DNA of 64,000 bases from Siderastrea siderea. Lineage: Eukaryota; Cnidaria; Anthozoa; Scleractinia; Rhizangiidae. The translations under genes were made by a program, and so were the position numbers. Positions within the stretch are counted from its first letter, which is position 1. Every line of letters begins with the position of its first letter. Positions 56,001-64,000 of the stretch are shown one piece after another. A model generated the notes under the pieces. That model ran no database searches, was not told the DNA's origin, and saw only the letters and a list, made by a program, of their open reading frames with translations. The DNA is taken from NCBI GenBank assembly GCA_964030785.1, contig OZ034971.1, positions 46,083,504-46,147,503 of the forward strand, read 5' to 3'.

Positions 56001-59000
56001 AGAAATATTCTTAGTTTTGTGATTTGTCTCCATGCTGCAACCATTAAAACATCAGCAATTTCTATTTGCATAATACAAAAGCTTAAATATCTCTGGAACG
56101 AGTGAATAAACTACAAAACAAAAAACACCATCCTTCTTCACTTTGAAAGGCCTTTCAGATATGCTTAGCTTAGTTTTAACTTCATGGGCACTTAAAGATG
56201 AGGGAAGAGGGATAAAAACATGGTTTATTAAATTCTTGAAACCACATGTAGCCTTAGGAACTCTGTGAAGTTCCCTAGAAATGAACCTAACAAATTAGCT
56301 TTCACACCAACTTTTATTACATGCTGGTAGTTTTGGAAATTATACAGGAAATATTCTTAGCTTTTGTTAATTGTTTGAAGGGATTTGAAAATATTTTGCT
56401 TAGAAATAAATGCCACTTGCTAAAGCACACTGAGCTGAGCTTGAAAAAACAGCGTAACACTTGGGACAACTGTGACGATTGTTACAAGAAAAATGATCTG
56501 TTTCTCTTGTAACAGGCAAGCATAATGTCTGTTTGTTGGGTGAGCATCATACAACAAAACTCTGTAAATATAAGGTCTTCCCTTCCCCCACTGTCTCTGA
56601 GCTGGTGTTGATAAGGTCTGTTATGAATTTAATATTCACTTAACAATTTATTATTCAGTATGCACAATGTTAAACACGAGCTGACAAATAACTAATGATG
56701 CCTGTAGCACTGAGTTGGTTATACTCATCTCATATCCAACAATTGCAATTTGTTCTAATTTGTTCTAATTTCCTTATAAGGCAAAAAGGTTATTTGCTGA
56801 GAACCTGTGCAAATACAGGGTCCTAAAGGGGTTCAGGGCTCCAGGGCTCCAGTGCTCCAAGGCAGAAAAACTGGGGCTCTAGGGCTCCATGGCTCTACTC
56901 TGGGGCTCCATTTAGCCAGAATCATCATTTTTGCCCAGGCTCCAGGTAGAAAAAGGCTTCGGGCTCTGGGCTCCACAGTAAAAATTTCGGGGCTCCAGGG
57001 CACCAAAGAACCCCTTTGAGACCCTGTGAATAATGCAATCAGAAATCTAGAAAATCAATAACAGAACTTGCATGTTTAATAAATAAACATCGCCAGTACT
57101 AGCAGGGAATCTCTTGTTTTGTATTTTCTTTTGTTCAGGTTTCAAGGATATTAGCTTTTCTCTATAGCTACTCTGTAAATTCTAAATGAATAAAGTTTAT
57201 GTATTTACTTAGGTAACCGTGTGTGACATGTGTGTTTTGATTATAACTTTGCATGAGTAAACGAGGTAAATTAAGAGGTGCGAGCTGTCTAACAAATAAA
57301 AATCATTCTACAATGTAATTTCAACTGCTATTATTGACATTTATTCAGTTATTCATTTACTATTATTATTTAACTCTTTTACCTTTCCAAAATGCTTGAG
57401 TACATCTTGGGCAAGTTGTTCATGAGTATCAAATTTTTGCAAGTCCAAAGGAAGCACAAGGATATCCTGATCTTTTTTAAATGATGAATCAAGAGCAGTG
57501 GAAATAGCTGGCAAATAAACAAACAAACAAACAAACAAATAAATAGGTTAAGCATGTGCTCACAGGTGGAATAGCAATATCAAGGAGGGTGAGGTGCGGG
57601 ATTGCAGAAAAAAATAATTCAATGCTATAAAGAACGAGGCATGAAACAAATAAGCGCTATTGTTATTCAATGAGATGCAAACAAGTGTAAATCAAGCGCT
57701 TTCCTGCAAACCAGCACCTTACACAGTGCAGGATAAGGCCTGGATCGCACTTGCGGACAACTTTTGAATTGTCCGCAACAATTTGGACAGAAATTGACGT
57801 GCAAAGTTGTCCGAGACAACTTGTCAATTTCTGCACTAATATTTGCAAGACAGTGGATAGCGTTGCATTGTTCAATTCTTAGAATTCACTGAACCGAAAA
57901 ACTGTATGAAAGCAATGCACAATTATAGTACCCCTGCCTTCTACGAACCAAAGACAGTAAAACCTAAGGATTAGCATTTCCGCAACTGAGGTTGGCTTTA
58001 CCTCGGTGTTTGAACCTGTGAACTCACGGATGACGTAAACAAATGAAAGAAAACATTTTGAACAATAGCGTACAGCAAAATAACAGTTTACAAAACAAAG
58101 AAAAGCTGAGGTGGGAGTCGTTGGCTTGTAAAGTGCACAAAACGCTCATCTGATTACTCCAGATCAATCCAGAAAAAACATGTCCAGTACAAATCTGGTG
58201 AATTCCGTTCTCGATTAAAATGCCAACATGGGAACTTTCCAGTCAAGATTTCGAACAATATTGAAGTACGCGCTACCAGATTAGAACTCGTGTTACTCTC
58301 ATTAGCATGCATTTTTCAGAACAGAACTTGCTTGATCAAGTATGTAAAATTTGGATTTTATATTGTAGTTTTGAATGCGCACCACTGCCAGATGGTAAAT
58401 TAGGCCTGAACATATGAATAATATAGCAGGAGCTTCAAATGCTAATTTAGTATTTTCGAAGAACAGCACAAACGTCAATCAGAAGTGCATTGTTATCTGG
58501 AGTCAACCGTGCGCTGGAATGCAGTGAACAAACGTGTTGTCTTGCCCAAGGGCAGGACTACGCCTCTTTTAAGTTTCGCTTGTTTTACGTCCTTGAGACA
58601 AAAGGAGGTCGCACATGTCTTTGCGATGATTCTGTCGAAAATCGAGGCACGTGCAACGTGGACCAATCATATTTGTTTGTTTCGTCAAGATGTTCGTCCA
58701 AGAAACACATGTCACAGTCTTGCCTTTGCTAACTTTGTCACTAAACTAAATTAAAGTCCAGCAGAAATGTGCAAAATTGTCCCAAGTGCGATTCGGGCCT
58801 TAGTCAGAGTAACAGTTTTACTCTGAATTTAATTTCAATTATCGCATTTTCTGTCAGTTTAGCTTACCTGCACACTTTTCTTTGACTCTATCTAATTCTT
58901 TTTTTCTCCTTGCGGAAAGCACTAATTTACAGCCACATTTCGCCAGTTCATAAGCTAAATATTCGCCGATACCGCTTGAGGCACCCGTGATCCAAACAAC

Positions 59001-59237
59001 TTTTCCACGCAATGCAACAGCGGGATTTTCACCAAGCACGTCGTAAATCATCAGCAGAAAATCCGCATCTTGAAATTTAACAAGTAAGAAACACACAAGA
59101 GGAAACAAAACTGCGAGAATCAAAAGGGTCGACTCATATTGCTGTAGACTGAGTCGCAGAATTTCCGAGGTCATCTGATATACACAGAAACACAGAAAGG
59201 GAACTAAAACTGCGAGAATCAGAAGAGTACGACCCAT
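46841..59237 (-). CDS. DHRS7-like short-chain dehydrogenase/reductase (6 exons)
   Basis: NAD(P)-dependent oxidoreductase of the classical SDR superfamily, expected to be membrane-anchored. Exons (5'->3'): 59237-58868, 57507-57383, 53775-53583, 52441-52395, 47926-47807, 47059-46841. GT-AG junctions are in phase; 1074 nt, 357 residues. An in-frame TGA lies 21 nt upstream of the ATG. Motifs: two hydrophobic N-terminal segments, cofactor loop TGASSGIG at 84-91, NNG at 171-173, catalytic Ser224, Tyr237 and Lys241 with the usual 13-residue Ser-Tyr spacing, PGPV, then [12 protein letters not shown] C-terminal region. [20 protein letters not shown] resembles DHRS7. The end is uncertain: GTATGT at 46880 could be a donor to an unseen last exon; otherwise translation stops at 46841. 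DHRS7 enzymes act on retinoids and steroids in vertebrates, and substrate here is unknown. Confidence 0.88.
47300..47720. repeat. repeat with ATAAGCGC/AAGTGCCCC motifs
   Basis: In SDR intron 5. Several AATAAGYGC and AGTGCCCC motifs alternate, related to the repeat at 281-395. Probably one dispersed element; ends not fixed. Confidence 0.45.
47807..47926 (-). CDS. SDR exon 5
   Basis: Forty codons, [20 protein letters not shown] then [12 protein letters not shown], including the PG motif after the active site. Donor GTGAGA. Confidence 0.93.
48003..50154. mobile_element. 2.15-kb piggyBac-like non-autonomous element
   Basis: Ends GGTGGCTCCATA / TATGGAGCCACC are flanked by TTAA (47999-48002, 50155-50158). 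No transposase frame. Just inside the right end is a CG-rich run of CGCGC. Occupies SDR intron 4. Confidence 0.82.
50159..51697. other. SDR intron 4 segment
   Basis: AT-rich. Only a (GGTC)n-like run at 51131-51172 stands out. Confidence 0.45.
51131..51172. repeat. (GGTC)n-like microsatellite
   Basis: Imperfect GGTCGGTCGGTGGGTTGGTC-type run. Confidence 0.85.
51698..52184. mobile_element. TIR repeat with GC-rich ends
   Basis: CCCGAGGGGAGGCTACTCCC and an inner GGGGAGGCTCC are mirrored at the right end (GGAGCCTCCCTG, TACCCCCTCCCTCGGG). The interior repeats GAAAGGGT-type phrases. Non-coding, in SDR intron 4. Confidence 0.7.
52395..52441 (-). CDS. SDR exon 4 (YxxxK)
   Basis: A 47-nt exon encoding [16 protein letters not shown] with catalytic Tyr and Lys. 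Acceptor TCTTGACAG, donor GTATGT. Confidence 0.93.
52531..52675. repeat. nested hairpin in SDR intron 3
   Basis: Outer pair CATCAGTTAC / GTAACTGATG and inner pair AGTCTGAAAATGGCT / AGCCATTTTCAGACT give a long imperfect stem. Confidence 0.75.
52676..53582. other. SDR intron 3 remainder
   Basis: AT-rich, nothing recognised. Confidence 0.45.
53583..53775 (-). CDS. SDR exon 3 (NNG and catalytic Ser)
   Basis: Encodes [16 protein letters not shown] through [11 protein letters not shown], bearing the structural NNG motif and catalytic serine. Leaves one base for exon 4. Confidence 0.94.
54041..55439. mobile_element. mariner-like non-autonomous element with repeated ends
   Basis: TIR CAGTGTGTTGCCCAGTTTTC / complement ending CATACTG, flanked by TA (54039-54040, 55440-55441). 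The 15-mer CCCAGTTTTCGTACA occurs near-exactly three times at the left (54051, 54226, 54246) and three times inverted at the right (about 55003, 55398, 55415). No transposase. In SDR intron 2. Confidence 0.85.
55503..55554. repeat. (TGTAT)n microsatellite
   Basis: About ten pentamer units with one interruption. Confidence 0.95.
55555..56815. other. SDR intron 2 segment, nothing recognised
   Basis: AT-rich intron sequence. No supported exon or repeat. Confidence 0.45.
56816..57026. mobile_element. hAT-like MITE with GGGCTCC-rich body
   Basis: Ends CAGGGTCCTAAAGGGGTTC / GAACCCCTTTGAGACCCTG. Flanking octamers TGCAAATA and TGAATAAT are similar, suggesting a decayed 8-bp duplication. The body is a run of GGGCTCCA-like words. 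Confidence 0.65.
57383..57507 (-). CDS. SDR exon 2
   Basis: Encodes [20 protein letters not shown] and VLKHFGK, the acidic LPLDL turn of SDRs. Acceptor TTTGCCAG, donor GTAAAA. Confidence 0.93.
57737..58799. mobile_element. 1.06-kb TIR element in SDR intron 1
   Basis: Ends GGCCTGGATCGCACTTG / CAAGTGCGATTCGGGCC, with subterminal TTGTCCGCAACAATT-type repeats. No transposase. Flanks TAA and TTA do not form a clean duplication, though a Harbinger-like origin is possible. Confidence 0.7.
58868..59237 (-). CDS. SDR exon 1 (anchors and cofactor loop)
   Basis: Encodes two similar hydrophobic segments ([17 protein letters not shown] and [17 protein letters not shown]), then [19 protein letters not shown]. 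The duplicated segment is also visible in DNA. Donor GTAAGC. Confidence 0.93.
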
Positions 59238-59483
59238 CTTGCTCGATTCATGCAGTCAGCGTGTTGTAAGTTTTGCAAATGTTAATATTGGGAGTTAAAG
59301 CAACCACGACGGCGACGGCAATGAGAACGTCACAAAACAATAGGCTTCAAGTAATGGTTCGCGTAAGAACTATAGTAGAAAACAATAGGCCGCGGCAATG
59401 GGAGCCGTTATTTCCAGCCGTGAGAAAACGTGTTTTTAAATAGGGTCAAAGCGCGACCTTTATATGTCAATAAATTAAATGTT

Positions 59484-61274
59484 CAGTATATGTGCCTATT
59501 CTCGGTCGCTTTTTGCACTAATCACAAAAACTTACGTCAGAAGGACAGGAGCAAGCTGATACTTTCCTAGTATATAGTTCCTTCCTTACGTAAGCACGTC
59601 CTAAAGATTGGCTGATTGAACTCCTGAGATTTCTTCGTAATTTTGAAAAATATTGTTAAAGCTAAGCGGCCTATTCTCGGATAAGTAGTCCCTATTCCCG
59701 GACGATCGCGAGTTGTTGATTACTTGCCTTTTATGGAAACATTTCTCTTCATCATGTCAATATACGTCTCGTTAAAGAAAAACGAAGTAATATTGGAGGT
59801 AAATATTACCTTTTCCCGACTTAAAAAGCATTTAAAAGTCAGTTTTAGAGAGACCTTCCTCGAGCATTTTCCAGTTATGAAGGATTTGGTGAGTAAATTT
59901 TTTATCAAGTACTGCATGTGTTATCTAATCCCATATTATTATCCCAAAATTTTATTTCATGGGTAGAACGAGCTATAGCTGTATCAACGTCCAATAAAAC
60001 ATATGGCTTTTGAGGAAAAATGCCCCTCTACCCTCCCCCCCCGGTCGGACTCAATGAAACTTACAACTTTTAGTTTGTTTGCCTTGACCGGTGACCCACG
60101 CGCCGAAAGAGCCTTTCTTCGCCCGCCTTTTACGCATTTTTGGCAGAGCTTCAAATCGAAAAAACTTGATAAAAGTTTACAACAGAGGATGTGAGAATGT
60201 AGCCAATTTTTGAACTCACGAGTACATATTGTTTAGCGGTTGTATTCACTTAAAAGGATAAATATTCCTCGCAAATTTTACGCGCTTGTTTCAAAAACAA
60301 ACAAGCGATGTTAAAATATTTTGCCGCTTTTGGAAATTGCACATGTAAGTTAATTCCGTCGGCTGGCTGTCAAACCAGGCAAGCTTAAGCTTGGAGCAGT
60401 TTGGAAAAAATATTTTTCTTCGTTATTCTTTTATGAATCTGTAGCTGAACTTAAAAACTAGTTGGCCTTCGCGGTGTCCGACAATAGGCATACCTGACAA
60501 AAAATAACAAGGTTTCCTCGTGTTCGTGCTAGCAAATGTGAAACAGTTAACTCGTAATTCTTAAGTGGAAGCAAACCTTTTCCTTTTCCCTTGAGTATTT
60601 TGCGAGAACAGAGTGCAAACTAAAACGATGTAATTCAATGGCAGCGAAATGAGGACTTAGACAGAAACACATTTACCTTCCTTCACATGATCTTCAAATC
60701 TTCCCGCCTAAACCCAACGAAACCGGTCCCAAAAGAAGTTAACGAAAGAAGACTTATTTAAGGACGGTGCCTTCTTTTGTTACTGCGCATACGTTCTGCG
60801 CATCTCGGGATATTCGGGTTTCTTAAGGAAATTGCCCCCTAATACAGCAATATTTTTGCGCGGTTTTTGACTATGTGGAAAAAGCAGATCTTAGCAAGGG
60901 CTATCAGAATCCAAAAAGAAAATTGGGGAAAACCACGCATTTTTCAGAGATAATTGAGCTTAAATTTGGAACGAAATTGCCATACATTCTTTGTATTTTA
61001 ACGCTTTTTTAGAATTAGGGTTGCTTAATTATCTCTGAGAAATGCGTGGTTACCAACATTTCTCTTTTCGGATTCCAATAACTTTTGCTATAATCTACTT
61101 TTCCCCATTGTCATGACCTTTGCGAAAATACCTCTGTATTAGGAAGCACCGTCCTTAATCAGTAACTCAACGGAAAGTATCTTTCGGGTTTTATTTAAAG
61201 ACTACGAGGAATAACGAAACATTAATGCGTAAAGTCTGGCAATAGGTGCGTCCGAGAAATAGGCACATATACTG
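59484..61274. mobile_element. 1.8-kb TIR element splitting an older repeat
   Basis: TIR CAGTATATGTGCCTATTCTC / complement ending CATATACTG. The sequences on either side continue the repeat seen intact at about 39760-39800, which shows the insertion. CTATTCTCGG recurs inside the left end. It contains a nested TTAA MITE. Family unknown. Confidence 0.75.
60762..61154. mobile_element. piggyBac-like MITE nested in the 59484-61274 element
   Basis: Ends GGACGGTGC / GCACCGTCC flanked by TTAA (60758-60761, 61155-61158). Inner arms mirror around ATCTCTGAGAAATGCGTGGT-type text. Confidence 0.82.
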
Positions 61275-61288
61275 ATTACTTATCAGAT

Positions 61289-61500
61289 CAAAACCTTAAT
61301 TTGTCATGAACCGCTAAAGTAAATAAAGCTGCCGCAAATAAACGCTTTGCAACTCACGCAACGGTGAGGACAAGATCATAATTGTTCGGCCCTCCACGCA
61401 GCTCTTAGAACGCCTCTTAGGATTAAGAGCTGTGTGATAGCAAGGTCCAATGAAATTAGAGTGGTAAGGAGCTGCGTGATACCTGAACGCTTACGGATCT
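61289..61500. repeat. third partial copy of the 39.3/40.6-kb repeat
   Basis: AAACGCTTTGCAACTCACGC, TCTTAGAACGCCTCTTAGG and GTGTGATAGCAAGGTCC follow the same order as at 39820-39930. Confidence 0.75.
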
Positions 61501-61550
61501 CGTCCTCACTGCTGGGTGAAAATTTAAGGCCGCGACTCAAATTTTCAGCC

Positions 61551-62250
61551 AAAGAATCTGAACAGATCAACCTGTGTTAGCTCACAGAAGATATTTCTTT
61601 AAAAGCCCTTGAAACAATTTGAGAAAAAAGAAAACTACATTTAAAATACTTTGCTTAAATTTTAAGCAAAAGAATCCGAACACATCAAGCTGTAATGTTT
61701 CACACAAATAGTCCTTTGAAAGGCCTTCAAACAATCTGAGAAAACAGAGAACAACATTTGATATATTTTGCTTAAATTTTAAGCCAAAGAATCCGAACAG
61801 ATCAACCTGTGTTAGCTCACAGAAGATATTTCTTTAAGAGGACTTGAAACAATTTGAGAAAAAAGAAAACTACATTTAAATATTTTGCTTAAATTTTAAG
61901 CAAAAGAATCCGAACACATCAAGCTGTGATAGCTCACACAAATAGTCCTTTGAAAGGCCTTCAAACAATATGAGAAAACAGAAAACGACATTTAATATAG
62001 TTTGCTTAAATTTTAAGCCAAAGAATCCGAACAGATCAACCTGTGTTAGCTCACAGAAGATATTTCTGTAAAAGCCCTTGAAACAATTTGAGAAAAAAGG
62101 AAACTACATTTAAAATATTTTGCTTAAATTTTAAGCAAAAGAATCCGAACACATCAAGCTGTGATAGTTCACACAAATAGTCCTTTGAAAGGCCTTCAAA
62201 CAATCTGAGAAAACAGGAAACAACATTTAATATATTTTGATTATGGGCTG
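61551..62250. repeat. 117-118 bp satellite-like array with A/B alternation
   Basis: AAAGAATCCGAACA starts units at 61551, 61669, 61786, 61903, 62020 and 62138. Units alternate between a form with CAGATCAACCTG and one with CACATCAAGCTG, so the higher-order period is about 235 bp. A further unit lies at 62609 beyond an insertion. Confidence 0.92.
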
Positions 62251-62400
62251 AATATTCCATCTTTTCTTATTTATTCTCCGAGCTTAAAATTCACCATCTT
62301 TCTTTATTTATCACCTATAGGGCACTTCGACATTGCTGATCCTAGCAGTATGCAGGACGCGTGTCACCACAAAGTCAGTAAATATGACCTAGCTCACCAC

Positions 62401-62478
62401 GAGTCTCCCAGTAGCTCAGTGGTTAGAGCGTCCGACCGGTGTACGAAAGGTCATGGGTTCGATTCCCGTCGGGGACTC
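62401..62478 (+). other. tRNA-like module within the array
   Basis: GTAGCTCAGTGGTTAGAGCG (A-box) and GGGTTCGATTCCC (B-box), with GAGTCTC pairing GGGACTC. The anticodon stem does not pair and the acceptor-D spacing is off, so it is tRNA-derived rather than a functional gene. It is flanked on both sides by about 60 bases of near-identical CTTAAAATTCACCATCTTTC sequence. Confidence 0.7.
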
Positions 62479-62569
62479 AGATTTTTTCTTTGTCCCACGC
62501 TCGCGACATGCTGACTATTTCACCTTTTCTTATTTCTTCTCCGTGCTTAAAATTCACCATCTTTCTTTA

Positions 62570-62700
62570 TTTATCAACATTTAATGTATTTTGCTTAAAT
62601 TTCAAGCCAAAGAATCCGAACAGATCGAGCTGTGTTAGCTCACACAAATTGTCCTTTAAAAGGCCTTGAAACAATATGAGAAAACACAAAAAAGACAAAA
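62570..62700. repeat. outlying unit of the 118-bp array
   Basis: Matches the array unit (AAAGAATCCGAACAGATCG, GTTAGCTCACACAAATTGTC), displaced by the tRNA-like insertion. Confidence 0.85.
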
Positions 62701-62759
62701 CACACAAATTGAGAATTTTATCTGATAAATTTACATGTATCATATTGACATGTAAAGAT

Positions 62760-62995
62760 CGCGCTTCGACCCTAAGTTTTGCCTCAGCCAGGTATCACGT
62801 AGCTCTTTAGAACCTGTAATTTCATCCCACCTTGTTACCACGCAGCTCTATTGCTTTCAGGGACGTCGTTTCCTGTGCTTGTTTACCCTTGCTTTGTTGT
62901 TTTCTTAATCCTGTGAGGCGTTCTAAAAACTGATGGTGGTAGAATAAAATTAGAGATTCTACGAAGCTGCGTGATACCTGAGGCCAAAGGTAAGA
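62760..62995. repeat. end piece of the ATCACGCAGCTC repeat family
   Basis: GGTATCACGTAGCTCTTTAGA at the left and GAAGCTGCGTGATACC at the right are inverted, as in the 39-41 kb copies. It ends about 110 bases upstream of the acetyltransferase start. Confidence 0.7.
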
Positions 62996-63102
62996 AGAAT
63001 GCGGGAGGAAATAGATTTATAGACTTCTTTTTACCTTTATGTTCTCGCCGTCACGCTCTGAAAAACAAGATCTGAACAGCACAACCAAGTCTATATACCA
63101 TC

Positions 63103-64000
63103 ATGGATTTTCTACAAAAAACACGGGCTTTCCTGATGCCACTGAAGCGGCAAAATTCAATCCGTACTTTGTTTGTCAGTGTTCAGAGGCAAAAAGACCT
63201 GACGTTTCGCCGCGCTGAGCCAAGTGACTTCGAGAAAGTTGTGAAGCTGTCAGAAGGTCTTCACGATGGAGACGATTATCTACCTTTTGTATTTCAACAT
63301 TGGCATACTTTCGATAATGCAGCCGTTATGCTAGGTTTGGATGGTGACAGAGCAATCGCATTGCATTCATGTTTAGTCGTAGATGATGGGAAAACAGCCG
63401 TTCTTCGTGCAGCTTGCATTGCGCCGGAGTATCGTGGCCAAGGTGTCCTTGTCGGACTATATCAGGGTTTAAACCACTTCCTGCAGGAAAATTTTCCGAA
63501 CGTTGTCCAAGAACGGTTTTGCGCATATGCAGCCCAAGTACCTAGTGCTAGGCACATTCCTTGGGGAAGGGTGGCTGAGTTTGATGCATTGCACTATAAT
63601 GTTGACGAGAAAACTTCGCTTGTCAGCGAGCCTACTTCAGAAAACACACTGGAGATTGAGACCTGCACAAGAGAATATTTCTCCGACGTGATGCTGTCTC
63701 CTGCATCCACCAAAAAGCTGTTCGCAAACAACCTCCTAGTTATTGACCGTGTACCTTTCGAGCCTCTTCCATCAAATATCGATGTAATATTCAGAGAAAA
63801 CTACATGCACATGTTCGTGGAAAAGGGCTCCAAGGGCGCCTGGCCGAGGTCATTCAGCCACGGGGTCTTTGTACAGAGAGTGGACGCCTTGGAATGGTTG
63901 GCTTCTTTTCACACGGATGATCCAGCCCTGTTTAAAGCTCATCTTTTACATCAGTTTCAACGCGCTTGTGAAGTCATACAAAGCAAATTTACCTTCTTCA
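63103..64000 (+). CDS. NAT16-like GNAT N-acetyltransferase (5' part, runs off window)
   Basis: Probably transfers acetyl from acetyl-CoA to a small amine or amino acid; vertebrate relatives include histidine N-acetyltransferase. ATG at 63103 follows an in-frame TGA at 63073. Open for 299 codons to the window edge with no intron. Residues about 34-60 read LTFRRAEPSDFEKVVKLSEG, the usual GNAT start. The acetyl-CoA pyrophosphate loop is at about 104-118: AACIAPEYRGQGVLV. The second half (VFVQRVDALEWL) fits the NAT16-type C-terminal extension. No membrane segment. No promoter element could be named in the preceding repeat. Substrate is unassigned. Confidence 0.88.
   Translation, partial: MDFLQKTRAFLMPLKRQNSIRTLFVSVQRQKDLTFRRAEPSDFEKVVKLSEGLHDGDDYLPFVFQHWHTFDNAAVMLGLDGDRAIALHSCLVVDDGKTAVLRAACIAPEYRGQGVLVGLYQGLNHFLQENFPNVVQERFCAYAAQVPSARHIPWGRVAEFDALHYNVDEKTSLVSEPTSENTLEIETCTREYFSDVMLSPASTKKLFANNLLVIDRVPFEPLPSNIDVIFRENYMHMFVEKGSKGAWPRSFSHGVFVQRVDALEWLASFHTDDPALFKAHLLHQFQRACEVIQSKFTFF

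Noticed and set aside
62401..62478. functional tRNA gene
   Set aside because: The anticodon stem does not pair and stem spacing is wrong. It is better explained as a tRNA-derived module.

Overview
The window is eukaryotic, almost certainly metazoan, DNA. It is AT-rich, has long introns with GT-AG boundaries, and is crowded with transposable elements. The repeat mix (Ty3/Gypsy LTR element, Penelope-like fragment, CACTA relic, many foldback and TTAA/TA-type MITEs, tRNA-bearing repeats) together with a thromboxane-synthase/CYP3-like P450, a DHRS7-like SDR and a NAT16-like acetyltransferase suggests an anthozoan cnidarian, probably a stony coral. The organism call is inference from repeat and gene character, not from a search.

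Three host genes can be rebuilt from the sequence. (1) A cytochrome P450 on the minus strand runs from its ATG at 38821 to its stop at 6550. Thirteen exons join in phase into a 514-residue protein with anchor, WxxxR, AGxDTT I-helix, ExxR, PERF-like and FxxGxRxCxG motifs. (2) A DHRS7-like short-chain dehydrogenase on the minus strand runs from 59237 to 46841 in six exons, about 357 residues, with TGxxxGxG, NNG and Ser-Tyr-Lys motifs. (3) An intronless NAT16-like GNAT acetyltransferase on the plus strand starts at 63103 and runs off the right edge.

Nearly everything else is mobile or repetitive. From 1 to 6.5 kb: a decayed CACTA transposase with an intron, then a TIR element carrying two 7-bp minisatellites in opposite orientation around an assembly gap. 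From 6.6 to 15.9 kb: the last P450 intron, which holds a complete Ty3/Gypsy element (7133-15520, 5-bp target duplication). That element is itself hit by a tRNA-bearing retroposed repeat in pol (13-bp duplication) and by a TA-flanked Tc1-like element containing a foldback MITE. From 16.1 to 20.8 kb: a 4.6-kb element with arms of roughly 0.8-1 kb. From 24 to 38.8 kb: P450 introns with microsatellites, a Penelope-like fragment, Harbinger-like and TTAA-flanked MITEs and a tRNA-derived SINE. From 39 to 46.8 kb: intergenic repeats including a duplicated 0.6-kb block. From 47 to 59 kb: SDR introns, most of which hold TIR elements. From 59.4 to 63 kb: a composite repeat zone with a 117-118 bp A/B alternating array.

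The P450 and the SDR both look like membrane-anchored oxidoreductases, lie head-to-tail on the same strand, and could act on lipophilic substrates. Nothing in the sequence shows they share a pathway. I found no unmistakably new biological system. The most informative things here are the nested insertions in the P450 terminal intron, the rebuilt gene models, and several uncharacterised non-autonomous element families with clear ends.
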